From Gracilariopsis chorda (taxonomy: Eukaryota; Rhodophyta; Florideophyceae; Gracilariales; Gracilariaceae), in contig NBIV01000179.1 in assembly GCA_003194525.1 (NCBI GenBank), forward strand, positions 96,346 through 160,345: DNA of 64,000 bases, in the 5' to 3' direction. The position numbers were made by a program, and so were the translations under genes. The notes under the pieces are model-generated. The model saw only the letters and a program-made list of their open reading frames with translations. It was not told where the DNA came from and did not search any database. This document shows, piece after piece, positions 31,283 to 41,675 of the stretch; the stretch's first letter is position 1; every line of letters starts with the position of its first letter.

Positions 31283-32458
31283 ATGCCCCCTTCTCTCGCG
31301 TTTGTTCGCGCTTTCAACCCCGCTGTGGCAAGATCGTCCTTCGCCCTTCCGTCCTCATCATGCCAGCTCTCCCGCCCATTCCCCAAGCCGCTTCGCACCC
31401 GCACCCCCCCGTTCGCGCCGCCGCGAATGACCAACCGCGGAGGCAGCAGCAGCGGCAACGACTCTCACCAAGCAGAGAAAAGCAAAACTCAACCCGACAC
31501 CCAATCGCCCGCCTCCACCGACGTGCGTCAACTGCTAGGCATCCGCGGCGCTGACACAACCACCTCCAAGTGGAAGATCCGTCTTCAGCTCATGAAGCCC
31601 GTCACCTGGGTCCCGCTCATATGGGGAGTCACCTGCGGCGCGGCCGCGTCCGGCCACTTTGCGTGGAACCCTTTGCACATCTCCCAGGCGCTGGCCTGCA
31701 TGTTCTTGGCGGGCCCTTTGTTAACGGGCTACACCCAGACGTTGAACGACTGGTACGACAGGGACATCGACGCCATTAACGAGCCACAGCGACCCATTCC
31801 GTCCGGCGCCATATCCGAGAATGAGGTCAAGACTCAGCTGGTGGCGCTTTTGGTGGCGGGCATTTTGCTCAGCGCCGCCATTGATGTGTGGACGCACCAT
31901 GAGTGGCCGGTCAATACCGCGCTCACGCTGTTCGGTTCGTTCATAGCGTATATATATTCGGCGCCGCCTTTGAAACTCAAGCAGAATGGCTGGCTGGGGT
32001 GTTACGCATTGGGCGCCAGTTACATCAGCCTTCCGTGGTGGTGCGGACACGCCGCCTTTGGCGAGCTTGATTGGAAGGTCATGCTGCTTACTTTGTTCTA
32101 CTCGTTTGCCGGTTTGGGCATTGCCATCGTCAATGATTTCAAGAGCGTTGAGGGCGACAGACAGACAGGCATGCAAAGTCTTCCCGTAATGTTTGGCATC
32201 GATGCTGCCAAATGGATATGTGTCGGAATGATAGATGTGTTCCAGCTCTTGGTAGCCGCCATTATCTACGCGGTCGGGGAGGACAAGTACGCCGCTGCCA
32301 TTTTGGCCTTGCTCTTGCCGCAGGTGTTCTTGCAGTTCAAGTACTTTTTGAACGATCCCGTCAAGAATGACGTCAAGTATCAGGCTGCTGCGCAGCCGTT
32401 CTTGGTCATCGGGATCTTGGTGTCGGCGCTTGCTGTGGGCCATCATGGACCCTTGTAG
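31283..32458 (+). CDS. chlG: Chlorophyll synthase (plastid)
   Basis: 391 residues from the ATG at 31283 (MPPSLAFVRAF). It belongs to the UbiA prenyltransferase family and joins phytyl or geranylgeranyl diphosphate to chlorophyllide in the last step of chlorophyll a synthesis, in the plastid thylakoid membrane. The first 90 or so residues are Ser/Pro/Arg-rich with few acids, as in plastid transit peptides. The core begins WKIRLQLMKPVTWVPLIWGV. The prenyl-diphosphate-binding motif is NDWYDRDIDAINEPQRPIPS (near residue 154) and the second Asp motif is NDFKSVEGDRQTGMQSLPV. About nine hydrophobic helices follow the family. It is intronless. Convergent with the K+ channel gene, 446 bp apart. A nuclear copy of this gene is the main reason to call the organism photosynthetic. 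Confidence 0.95.
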   Translation: MPPSLAFVRAFNPAVARSSFALPSSSCQLSRPFPKPLRTRTPPFAPPRMTNRGGSSSGNDSHQAEKSKTQPDTQSPASTDVRQLLGIRGADTTTSKWKIRLQLMKPVTWVPLIWGVTCGAAASGHFAWNPLHISQALACMFLAGPLLTGYTQTLNDWYDRDIDAINEPQRPIPSGAISENEVKTQLVALLVAGILLSAAIDVWTHHEWPVNTALTLFGSFIAYIYSAPPLKLKQNGWLGCYALGASYISLPWWCGHAAFGELDWKVMLLTLFYSFAGLGIAIVNDFKSVEGDRQTGMQSLPVMFGIDAAKWICVGMIDVFQLLVAAIIYAVGEDKYAAAILALLLPQVFLQFKYFLNDPVKNDVKYQAAAQPFLVIGILVSALAVGHHGPL

Positions 32459-32904
32459 ATGCCTTTCTTGCTACTTGTCGTACATGCAAAGCGCTCTGTA
32501 AATAAATTGCAACCCAGCGTCCTACATGGCTCACCAGTATTAGCTAGCAACTCCTCGTTTCAATCTCCGTATGTGCGACCACACCAAGAGCCGTGTGCTG
32601 TTAGCCAACGTTCGCCCCTTCATCTCCTTCCATACCGATCACTTCCCCTGGCACAAACCCGTGCCTATACATATCAAATGTTACTGTTTAGTAGTGTTCT
32701 CAAAACTTCGTGTAGCCTACTAGTAGTATCAGCCTATCTTCGCAACACTAAAAAGAAAAAAAAACCATTCAACGATCACGGCCGCCACCTTTCCCCACAA
32801 GCTCTACACACACAAAACCTCCCCCTCAGCTTCTCACTCCAGCCCCCAAGCCCAAATGCAAAAAGCAAAGCAAAAACAATCGCCACAGAGCATACTCTCC
32901 GTGC

Positions 32905-35900
32905 TCACCATTCTTCGGGTAGCTGCACGTTTGGCGATACCAAAACGTACACCGCGTCATTATTGGATACAAGCGTGAAAGCTTCCGGATTCGTATACAC
33001 ATAAGGTAGCACATTATCGCCACCAGCAAGTTCCTTGTACCTCGTAGTTCTTCGTGACGAAGGGCACGTGTATTTCCGATGAACTTCTTCCCCATAGTCA
33101 TTGGCCCATTCACCATATGAAGACGGAGCCCGCCCAGACACCACGCTTTCAGCCACACGAAACAGCTCGGGCGGGATTCGACCTCCGTCTCCCCTATCAG
33201 AAATGTCACTCTCTCCACCATCCGACTGACCAAACTCGTACCCTCCCAAGTACCCACGCCGATTTCCTATGGCACCGTATCCACCCAAATCCCGTGCCGT
33301 CGAACGCGTATGCAATAAAGAACTTTGCTCATCTTCCGCACCTTCCGCCTGTGATGGAACGTCGCCTCCAAAGCCCCGCATACTCGCCGGTGGATCATCA
33401 AACGACTCTTCCGCGTTTGTTGCGATACCATCATCTGTCCCCCGCATGCTCCCAAGCGATGACGTCCGACTACTGTACATTGCTGAGGAGCAGTCCGATC
33501 CTGCCATGAATTGCACACGCACATTCACATTACCGGACCGATACAGCCCTAGTGCAATCGCGCCGTATCCGATGAGTACTTCAAACACTTCCCGATACGT
33601 TCGTTCTTCCTTTTCTCGAATCCAGTTTTCTGGGATACTCACTGCCCGAATCCAACTGCGTTTTGGCTTGGTGTTTTTTCCGATTGTGGCCCCAAAGATC
33701 TTTCTCACCACAGCAATCAGGCCCGGCATAGTAAATTCTCGAATCAACAACGACATGTACGTCGACGATATCATCATCTCGCCAGACGCGTATCGCTGCT
33801 TTTCAAACGATTCATCTCGAAAACCGTGTCGTAATCCATTCATCGCACGAAGTCTTCCAGTTTCGTCTCGCAGCGCTTCACCACCTTCCCCGTTATTCGC
33901 TGATGGGCCCAGAAGGATTCTAAAAGCTGAATCACCGGCTAGCGACGGATTCTGCATCAGAGCGCCGTCTTCGTCCTCCCGTATTCTCTGGAATGCTCCG
34001 AACGAGGATGACGACCCCTCACGCCCACCAAATGTATTCTGAGATGGGTACATAAAATCTCCTTGCAAATGCCGGTCCCCGATGAACGAGACAGACCGAG
34101 GTACCCTGCCTGTAGAAGTTATCGCCCCATAGCTCAACGTGCGGCTCGGGAAGCGCTGTGTCGAATCACGCAAGTCTCGGAACTGGCTTGGGAAGCTTGC
34201 AAAGCGATTTTTCGAGGTCATCCGTCGCCGACTCCCATCAGCGCGGGGAGACATTATTGCCAATTCCATGTTTTCTTCAGGCAACCTTCCAAGGAGGGCC
34301 CCACGCCGTCTGGGGTGTCGTGGAGCTCGGAGGAGCTGCATGGATTCTTCGGCGTCGAGCATAGTGCACACGAAAGTTTCTGAGTCTTCTCCGAGAAGAT
34401 GGTCAAGAGTCATTACCGTGAAAATGGCCTTGGCATCCATGTGGTCAATATCATTGACATCTTCGCAAGCAAGAATGACTACGGCCTTGGCTTTTTCGAA
34501 CTGCGCTCGTCGAAGTGTTTTGACGCTCATTGAGTTCCCTTGGATAACCACTAGTGATGGTTGATGACGCCCGGACTCCGCAACCGCGCTTGAGGTCTGC
34601 TTCTTTGTACGAACATCTCGGGTATGGCCATTCGAAGCGTACACTTCCAAGTCAGCTTCTTCTTCCTCAGTCAAACGGGAGCAGATGGCCACAACTGGTG
34701 CTTTTCCCTTTGAAAAGCTTCTCTCTACATTTACTTGGTGCAAGAAGTAACCCAAATTCTGGAGACCCATCCGTCCAATGGTACACACAACTATGTGACC
34801 GCTCAATTTCATGGGGAGCTGTTGGTCACCATGAACCATAACCACAGCACCCTGCTGAGGATACTCACCACGACGAGGTCTGGCTTTCGATGAGGACCTC
34901 TTCGCAACCTTCCTTTCGGCACCCGACGCTTGATTCTGAAACGAGACGTGACGAGCTCCTGGCCGCCTTGCTAAGGGCCCTTCGTCAATCGCCTGCTGCA
35001 TCTCCTGCCTCATTCCAAGGCCTCTGCCATCGCTCGACGAGCCTGCTTGGGCAACGCTAAAGCGAATATCGGTGCTCGGACCGCCCACAGTGTATGACAA
35101 TGTTCCGGTCTTTTCTTCAGGCTGGCTAGGTTCACGGACATCCACGATTCGATCAACACGTGGGTTAGTTTGGGTCTTGGCTTCCAAAAGCATCGTTATT
35201 GGTGCGTCTTCCGCGGCTTTCTGCAACTCTGCCTCCCGGAATGGGATTGTGGGTTGCTGTAGCATGCCCTGATCATTACTTGCATTGGAAAGAGCTGCTA
35301 AATGTTGTGCCGAATCAGTTCTAGTTATCACCAACGGCATTCTGTCCTGGCTTCGCATCTGCGTGGGTATAGAACTGCCGGCAGGCGCACTTCTAACGGG
35401 AGCAATAGCACTAATAACAACCGAAACTCCATCACCCACATCTTTGACTTCCGCGTAGCCACTCTGCTTTTCGGTTCCTGAATAAGGAATGCCTGATGAC
35501 GCGGCTCCTGACGGTGATGCTTCTGACGTGGTAATGCCCAATGGCCCACGAGCGGTGCTCACAAGTTGCCCGGTTTGTTCGCGAGGAGTCATTTCGGACG
35601 GAGTTTCGTCTTGATTGCCGGAAGCATTTTCGCCAGAATGAGACGGAGAGCGCTCCTGTTCGAGATGACCTCTGTGAAGCTCACCGTCTGAGTCATCGAC
35701 GTAATGATACTCAACAGTGAGATCCCCTGTCAAGATGTCTCCAGCCCTTCGAGCACGGTGTTGTTGATCATCAAATGGTGGAATATCTTGAAGGCTGGAC
35801 ATAGACACGGTGTCCGAAAACGTTTCTGTGATACGGGAAGCAATTTCAGACATAACCGTATCAAGGTAGTTTGTTGAATGAAATGTGATTATCAGTGCTA

Positions 35901-37743
35901 TCGAGTTCAAGTGAATGATTGTGTCAGGTGTAACCGCTCTCCATTTCTTCTCCATGAATCTTTTTGTTGCAATCGGAATAACTCCATAGTCATACATGGT
36001 GAGGGCAATCTCCACGAATTTTCTGTTAGTCAACTGCATAGGCAGCTTCACGTATTCGAATCGACATTCTGTGCCCAGCTTGTACTCCCACGCCCACATA
36101 GGGTCTTCATCTTTCAAAATCGGATTGACTCGAAGAATCAAGTTGGCCAGAAGAGTGGAGAGTCCGTTACAGAACACATTCTTCGCCAACAGGGACATTT
36201 CAATCTCTTGCATACAGATCGCCTCTGACTTCAAATCAGATGAGCCATCGTAAGAGGTGACAAGAAGACCATCATCGTCGTCATCCTCGTCCTCAAAATC
36301 ACCCAGGTTGGGACTATGTTCATCAACGAGAGCAGAGACACCGATTATATCTGATGTTGAAGGATCCATCTGCGAACGAAGATTTACACCGGAAGTCCTA
36401 CGTGATAGCCCTTCCTCACCTTCTTCCTGTTCGTCCGTCTGCTCCAGGGCGAACGTGATTTGCAGCATAGAATCGCGCAGCGCACACATGGAGTAAATCG
36501 GGAGATTCGGGGTGTAAGAGCGAATGGTGAGAATTCGTTTGAGAGTTTCAGAATCCTCTGCATACGGGTTGGGATTGTGCTGATTGCAAAGAATGAATAC
36601 GGCTTTGGATGTTTCCACCTGAGCGCGTATCAAGTCATCTCTCGTCACACAAGAGCCCTCAAGGTAGGTAACATGGTCGCGAAACTGAATGTTTGAAGTG
36701 AAAAAGTTGTTCCACACAGTCTCTGACCAGTTGGGCTGATCACAAATGATGACTAGCTTGGTCTTAGTGTTACGGTCATCGCCGTAAAACTCAAGCACAA
36801 ATGCCTTGAGATATTCCCATTTTACATTGCCGCATATAACGCAATGGTCTGTGCCTTCAGTCTTCACAAATGAACCTAGACCCCTACGCAGTCCCGAGAC
36901 CACATCAACGACTTGTCCGATTTTGCGGGTTACCAAATAAGCGCCAAACACAATGATGAAGATGATCCACAACCGACCGAGCAACGTAAACGGGACAAAA
37001 TCTCCGTACCCAACGGTGAAGATGGTGACGACGGTGAAGTAAAAGGAGTTAGCTAATGTGAGGTCAAAGGTGGTGCCGATAAGGGTTTCCCACGGTTCGC
37101 CCAGCTGCTCAAACAGCTGTAGCCCCGAGGCAAAGACGTAAATGAAGACGACGAATTCGAGCGCAAGTCGGGTTAATTGGCGGTGAAACGGGGAGCTCTT
37201 GACCATGAAGAAGATCTCAAGTGTAGGTTCAATCTGGAAGTATCGCGATAGAATAACGTAGGCTTGAAGAAATGAAAAGTTAAGCCAGTCGGTTTGTTTC
37301 GCCATAAGTAAAGAGGCCAGACTGAATACATCCATGGTAGTTTCAAACCCGAGAATGTACGACACTGGCCTTGTAGCGAACAAAACTTTGTACACAACGT
37401 TGAGAAGAAGAATGATGGCAACGAATTTCTGAAAGGCGAGTAGGGCGATATTGATGTGACCGGCGTACGTGGAGTAGACGTAAATGATGCAAATTATGGT
37501 GGAAACAAACATACGCAGAACGCCGAATGTGAAACTTCGGCTGAAGAACACTTTGTCCATTCCGGAGGAGTCGAGCATGTTGTTGACGCCTGAAAAGACG
37601 CCTTCGAATCTGCGTGAAAGGTATATTGGAATGGAGTAGGAGTAGGACACGGTGGCGGCGAGAAAGAAGAGCGCAATGTAAAAGTAGCAGCCGTAGAGCA
37701 ATAAGCGGCCGACATCAGCCCATGGCGGCGGTGAGAAAGTCAT
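32905..37743 (-). CDS. Large-conductance (BK/Slo-type) potassium channel with RCK domains
   Basis: 1612 residues, ATG at 37741-37743, no intron. About six hydrophobic helices occupy residues 10-275, with the K+ selectivity filter TVGYGD at 243-248 between the last two. An RCK (TrkA-N-like) domain follows from about 298 (DHCVICGNVKWEYLKAFVLEF) and a BK-alpha-type segment (RILTIRSYTPNLPIYSM) from about 390. A second RCK-type domain begins with LSGHIVVCTIGRMGLQNLGYF. Between and after them lie long disordered inserts; an acidic run EDEDDDDDG lies in the first. The helix corresponding to a voltage sensor (LSRYFQIEPTLEIF) has few Arg, so voltage sensing may be weak, as in Slo2/KCNT types. Animal Slo proteins are about 1100-1250 residues, so this is long. 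It would be a plasma- or endomembrane channel gated by ions through the RCK ring. Confidence 0.9.
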   Translation of the reverse strand: MTFSPPPWADVGRLLLYGCYFYIALFFLAATVSYSYSIPIYLSRRFEGVFSGVNNMLDSSGMDKVFFSRSFTFGVLRMFVSTIICIIYVYSTYAGHINIALLAFQKFVAIILLLNVVYKVLFATRPVSYILGFETTMDVFSLASLLMAKQTDWLNFSFLQAYVILSRYFQIEPTLEIFFMVKSSPFHRQLTRLALEFVVFIYVFASGLQLFEQLGEPWETLIGTTFDLTLANSFYFTVVTIFTVGYGDFVPFTLLGRLWIIFIIVFGAYLVTRKIGQVVDVVSGLRRGLGSFVKTEGTDHCVICGNVKWEYLKAFVLEFYGDDRNTKTKLVIICDQPNWSETVWNNFFTSNIQFRDHVTYLEGSCVTRDDLIRAQVETSKAVFILCNQHNPNPYAEDSETLKRILTIRSYTPNLPIYSMCALRDSMLQITFALEQTDEQEEGEEGLSRRTSGVNLRSQMDPSTSDIIGVSALVDEHSPNLGDFEDEDDDDDGLLVTSYDGSSDLKSEAICMQEIEMSLLAKNVFCNGLSTLLANLILRVNPILKDEDPMWAWEYKLGTECRFEYVKLPMQLTNRKFVEIALTMYDYGVIPIATKRFMEKKWRAVTPDTIIHLNSIALIITFHSTNYLDTVMSEIASRITETFSDTVSMSSLQDIPPFDDQQHRARRAGDILTGDLTVEYHYVDDSDGELHRGHLEQERSPSHSGENASGNQDETPSEMTPREQTGQLVSTARGPLGITTSEASPSGAASSGIPYSGTEKQSGYAEVKDVGDGVSVVISAIAPVRSAPAGSSIPTQMRSQDRMPLVITRTDSAQHLAALSNASNDQGMLQQPTIPFREAELQKAAEDAPITMLLEAKTQTNPRVDRIVDVREPSQPEEKTGTLSYTVGGPSTDIRFSVAQAGSSSDGRGLGMRQEMQQAIDEGPLARRPGARHVSFQNQASGAERKVAKRSSSKARPRRGEYPQQGAVVMVHGDQQLPMKLSGHIVVCTIGRMGLQNLGYFLHQVNVERSFSKGKAPVVAICSRLTEEEEADLEVYASNGHTRDVRTKKQTSSAVAESGRHQPSLVVIQGNSMSVKTLRRAQFEKAKAVVILACEDVNDIDHMDAKAIFTVMTLDHLLGEDSETFVCTMLDAEESMQLLRAPRHPRRRGALLGRLPEENMELAIMSPRADGSRRRMTSKNRFASFPSQFRDLRDSTQRFPSRTLSYGAITSTGRVPRSVSFIGDRHLQGDFMYPSQNTFGGREGSSSSFGAFQRIREDEDGALMQNPSLAGDSAFRILLGPSANNGEGGEALRDETGRLRAMNGLRHGFRDESFEKQRYASGEMMISSTYMSLLIREFTMPGLIAVVRKIFGATIGKNTKPKRSWIRAVSIPENWIREKEERTYREVFEVLIGYGAIALGLYRSGNVNVRVQFMAGSDCSSAMYSSRTSSLGSMRGTDDGIATNAEESFDDPPASMRGFGGDVPSQAEGAEDEQSSLLHTRSTARDLGGYGAIGNRRGYLGGYEFGQSDGGESDISDRGDGGRIPPELFRVAESVVSGRAPSSYGEWANDYGEEVHRKYTCPSSRRTTRYKELAGGDNVLPYVYTNPEAFTLVSNNDAVYVLVSPNVQLPEEW

Positions 37744-38386
37744 TTTGACAGGGTATGAACAGTGCGCAGTGTGTGAACGTCAGGTTTAGCAGATGGGAGG
37801 AAGGGAAATTGCGCAGACATGGAAACAAAACGGGTAAATGCGTCCAAGTGGGGGTTCAGTGTTTGGGGGGGGGGAGGAGGGGGGGAGAAAGTTGGGGATA
37901 TGTAGGGGATAGGATAGAGACGCAAGCGGGGCCGCCGCGTCAGGACAGGGGAAAACACATTCGAGCGGCGCCTATGATGAAGAAGAAAATGATCAAGCGA
38001 GGAGCAGTGAAGGTGCGGGACGTTGGCGTGACAGCTGCAGAAGGATTGTTGCACGGGGGGTGGAGTTGATGTGGCTCGAGTGTAATAAGCCTTACCCGTT
38101 TAAGTGGCGCTTTGAACTTGTACGGAGTGGAAAGGCTGTGTGGCGTAGGGTTGTAGTCATCTATTCTATCTAAAAAGGTATACGAAGGCTATCTACAGTA
38201 TTTCAGTTACGCCCAATTACGCGCATCTGAGCAGTTCTGGCCCACTGACTGCGCTCGGTGTCGCAGCCCGCGCGCCATGTTACCTTTCGTCCCAGCATGC
38301 TTCTCGTGAAAGACTCCTGCGCTCTCGAGTGCGAGCCGATTAGCCTTAAGACTCTACGAACGGTCGTCTCTCTTTGTGCGCCTTCT
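37744..38386. other. Intergenic: K+ channel promoter and ALG11 3' flank
   Basis: A G-rich homopolymer segment (about 37861-37886) lies about 120 bp upstream of the channel ATG. No gene is seen. Confidence 0.5.
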
Positions 38387-39775
38387 TCAAATGTTGAAAC
38401 TCTCCGCAACAACCTGACCAAACCGCTCTCTAAACACGTGGTCCGCGAATCGTTCACAGCTTCGCAACCCCCGCTCGCGAATCTTCTCCGCCTGTTCGCC
38501 GTCGCGAATCACGCTTGCAACCGCGTCGGCATATTCTTCACCTCTCTGTACCAACAGACCGCTATCCCCGTCACGAACAATATCCGTAGCCACCCCCCCG
38601 CTACGATGCGCCACCACCACGATTCCAGACGCCTGCAACTCCACCACGGAGATACCGAAATGTTCATCGCGCATCGTATGTACGCCCACCCAAGCTTTCC
38701 TCAAGACTTGCTGCAATTCCTGTCTCGAAATGTTGACACGTACGTCCACGTCAAGTTGCTCCCGTCTTGCTGATTTGCGCAGTGCTTCAGCTCGTGCTTT
38801 GTCTGCTTCGTTACGTGCCCCGCCGATCATTACCAGTCGGCATTTCACATCACTGTGTTTCTCACGCAGGTAACGCATCATTTCAAGTTGAAGCTCGTGG
38901 TTTTTCTCGGGACGGAATTGCCCCACAGACACAATCAGACCCGCTTCACGTTCAACCTCCTCAATATCCTTGTGTACGTCGCACGGCGGGAACACGCGAT
39001 GTACATGTCCACGCCATAGTCCGCGTAGATGAGAAGCCGTCCAACTAGAGTTGGCCACCTTGACGTCCACAAAGCGAGCATTAACGCCATACAGCGTGGC
39101 AAACAGTCTGTAGTAAATCGTCTTTGCAAACGATTTTGTACGCGAAGAGGCAATGCTCGCATCATTGTTAAACTGCGTTCTTCTCGACCGAACCAACTCC
39201 AACATATCCATTGAAATCGTTGGGTAGTGCACATAAGACATAGTATGAGCTCCCATGAACTTTGGAACAATCAGAGAGAAGCTCAAATTCGCCGTATCAA
39301 TAAGTAGTTCTACAGGTTGCTTTGCGTATGCCTTGGCGCCCAGGCGCAGCGCCCCCAAAGCCTGGAGCAGCAAAGTCAGTCGCGGATAGTTCCGAGCATC
39401 TGTTAGGTATGACACCTCTGAGATATCAACAGGTTGAAAGTCAATGTCCGTCAAATCGAGCCCGAATTGTTTGCGAACGGTGCTACGAGAAACCTCAACC
39501 GCGTCCAAAACGCCTACTCCGACGCTGCTCCACGCGGAGTAGATAACAATATGACTTCTCGGCCACACCTTCTTGATCGCCTGCACCGCGCACCATAGAA
39601 CTCTTTCGCCACCGCCTCCGTTGAGACTGTGTGGATGGAGGAAACCTATAGATCGAGAGCGTTGTGTTACTTTGATAAGATCCTTTCTCTTTCGTCTAAG
39701 AGCTTTGCGAAATCCCAGTAACGCCAGTAGCAGTAGAAGCAATGTATACCCAAATAACGCGCCCTGTGACACCAT
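38387..39775 (-). CDS. ALG11: GDP-Man:Man3GlcNAc2-PP-dolichol alpha-1,2-mannosyltransferase
   Basis: 462 residues, ATG at 39773-39775, intronless. It adds the fourth and fifth mannoses to the lipid-linked N-glycan precursor on the cytosolic face of the ER. An N-terminal membrane anchor (about residues 8-24, GYTLLLLLLALLGF) is followed by GFLHPHSLNGGGGERVLWCA, the Gly-rich sugar-nucleotide loop specific to ALG11. Further motifs are MSYVHYPTIS, SVGQFRPEKNH and EHFGISVVELQASG, the GT4 E-x7-E motif. Length matches yeast and plant ALG11 (about 460-550). It lies head-to-head with the Uma2-domain gene. Confidence 0.94.
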   Translation of the reverse strand: MVSQGALFGYTLLLLLLALLGFRKALRRKRKDLIKVTQRSRSIGFLHPHSLNGGGGERVLWCAVQAIKKVWPRSHIVIYSAWSSVGVGVLDAVEVSRSTVRKQFGLDLTDIDFQPVDISEVSYLTDARNYPRLTLLLQALGALRLGAKAYAKQPVELLIDTANLSFSLIVPKFMGAHTMSYVHYPTISMDMLELVRSRRTQFNNDASIASSRTKSFAKTIYYRLFATLYGVNARFVDVKVANSSWTASHLRGLWRGHVHRVFPPCDVHKDIEEVEREAGLIVSVGQFRPEKNHELQLEMMRYLREKHSDVKCRLVMIGGARNEADKARAEALRKSARREQLDVDVRVNISRQELQQVLRKAWVGVHTMRDEHFGISVVELQASGIVVVAHRSGGVATDIVRDGDSGLLVQRGEEYADAVASVIRDGEQAEKIRERGLRSCERFADHVFRERFGQVVAESFNI

Positions 39776-40441
39776 TTCGACAGACTCAAATCAGGTGGTA
39801 CTCGCCTGGTGAGCTTTGAGTAGGTAGAGAGAAACGGAGATGTATGCGACTGTGAATGTGCCGTTGAGCGAAGAGCCTCTGAACGGGTTCAGTGTGTTTG
39901 CACACATGACACACTATGACATGGCCCCAACCGCAGCAACAAAGACGTGGCGAGAAACATAGAATAAGGAGCTCCGACACCAATGCTTTATGCTACAGGA
40001 AAGGCGACACAAGTTGATAGTTTGCCAAGTTGCTTTAATAATCAGTGCGTGAACCCTTTTTGCTTACAATTCATGGAAAATCCAGCGTTTCAGAACGCAG
40101 CAACAGCTCTTCTCTTCCGCGCGCTTCCCGATCCAGGAGCAGTTCTCACCATTTCGGGCAGGGAGTTGATGGGAGTGAGGAAGGGAAAGCTACACCTCTA
40201 TGCCTTACACATCTTTGATAACTTGACAATGACCATTTGGGTAGCCCTATGCGGTACGCGCACACCCTCTCGTCATCAACCCAGCGTTGTACCCACATCA
40301 TTCTCAAGCTGCTCTTACATGCAGTCTCGCCGCGATACCACAACACCAAAACAAGAGTGGTCATTTTCGCCTTGGACATACGGTTTGCCAAGCTGTCGGT
40401 CCCGCTCCCCCATCACAGAAAACGCCTGACGCTTAGGCCTA

Positions 40442-41311
40442 ATGAACAGCACCCCATCATTTTCGCGAGTCCTCACATGGTCAAATACCTCCGTCTCCAT
40501 CCCCTGGCACTCCTTCAAGTCTTTTGTGACGCCACCACAACAGTCCTCTCTACTTCCACCTTCAGCAGCACGTATCGCTCTAGTTAACTTTGTCTCGTGC
40601 TCGCTGCTGCAATTTTCACAAGTCCTTCAAACTATTGACGACCGCTTTGAGCTTATCGATGGAATATTGCGTTATCGCCAGGTGCCCGCACCTTCGCAAA
40701 CCATTCGACGCGTAACAGCAAATAAATTGGAACTTTCAAACGACTCGCGCAACCCCAGCACTGGATCTCCGCTACCAGTAGATACAGCAGTAGCCTATAG
40801 CCCTTCAGCAAATTCACCTATATCCTCCAATAGTTCTCGTGGAGACGGCGAATCATGTGTCGCAGCCGACATGTCAGTCGGACCGCATATCTCCTCTGAC
40901 CAGCTCGGAAATTTATCACCGAACCCCAGAGTCATTCATTATCCAGTGAACAAATGGCCACCCTTTCTTGTGATCGAAATCACAAGCACTAACCGCATCA
41001 ATGACATCGTCTTTAGGGCCAAGCTGTACGCTCAGATCGAAATACCAGAGTATGCCATAATCGACCGGCAACGAGAGTGCGTAATTGCGCAAAAGCTGAA
41101 TCCTTCAACCCACGACATCGGTGGACGTAGACCAAGAGCATCACCGCGCTTATCGGACGCCAACGAGCATTCCAGGCTTCATTCATTTATACAGAAATGC
41201 ATATACTCTGGGAATGAACTGGTTGAGGCTTCTTATCTTAGCGATCTGGGCCTAACGGCAATAGAGCTACTAAAACCGACCAGGTATTCTGCAGAAGTAG
41301 CTCATTCGTAG
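40442..41311 (+). CDS. Uma2-family (PD-(D/E)xK-fold) domain protein, frame disturbed at both ends
   Basis: 289 residues from the ATG at 40442. A segment QTIDDRFELIDGIL followed by PPFLVIEITSTNRINDIVFRAKLYA and IPEYAIIDRQRECV fits Uma2 (DUF820) domains, abundant in cyanobacteria and related to restriction nucleases; the E in VIEI and the K in RAKLY are the expected catalytic-type positions. A Ser-rich insert separates the first strand from the core. The same frame is open upstream from an ATG at 39983 except for one TGA at 40427-40429, so the gene may start there. Downstream, in a frame shifted at about 41290-41312, a charged coiled coil (ERDRANSAESRAESTEERY) and a Lys/Arg cluster (KKRAKRTRRFKK) run to 41675, like the coiled tails of cyanobacterial Uma2 proteins. 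It is either a pseudogene, a gene with small introns, or one with sequence errors. Its role in eukaryotes is unknown. Confidence 0.6.
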   Translation: MNSTPSFSRVLTWSNTSVSIPWHSFKSFVTPPQQSSLLPPSAARIALVNFVSCSLLQFSQVLQTIDDRFELIDGILRYRQVPAPSQTIRRVTANKLELSNDSRNPSTGSPLPVDTAVAYSPSANSPISSNSSRGDGESCVAADMSVGPHISSDQLGNLSPNPRVIHYPVNKWPPFLVIEITSTNRINDIVFRAKLYAQIEIPEYAIIDRQRECVIAQKLNPSTHDIGGRRPRASPRLSDANEHSRLHSFIQKCIYSGNELVEASYLSDLGLTAIELLKPTRYSAEVAHS

Positions 41312-41312
41312 G

Positions 41313-41675
41313 GAGCGAGACAGGGCAAACTCGGCAGAGAGTAGAGCCGAATCAACAGAAGAAAGGTATACAGGAGAGAGAGCAGCCAGAATAGAACTTG
41401 AGAAGAAGATGAAAAAGCTGAAAGATAAGCTCCTTTCAAAGAATGCAAATGATGATGACCCATTGTGTCATACAGAGGCTTTAGCTCGCCCTGGTCGCGA
41501 AAAACGTGATTCTGCATGTAGTCTAACAGAGAGAGGTGCTAGCAGTGACAACACAAGCTCATCGTCAGACATGCGATCGCCAGAAAAGAAGAGAGCAAAG
41601 CGCACCCGCCGATTCAAGAAAGAACACCGAACTGGACCTGCCAGGCATTATGTGTGCATTTGTTTTTTAACTTGA
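41313..41675 (+). pseudogene. Coiled-coil and basic tail belonging to the Uma2 gene, in a shifted frame
   Basis: Open from about 41301 in frame 0 relative to the window, whereas Uma2 uses frame 2. The heptad-like KKMKKLKDKLLSKN section is followed by a Ser/Asp-rich linker and a bipartite-NLS-like basic cluster. The ATG at 41409 could start an independent small protein, but the coiled coil clearly begins upstream of it. No GT-AG pair that restores the frame was obvious. Confidence 0.45.

Noticed and set aside
34139-35272. Several plus-strand frames inside the K+ channel gene
   Set aside because: All are antisense to an intact 1612-codon channel with recognisable domains.
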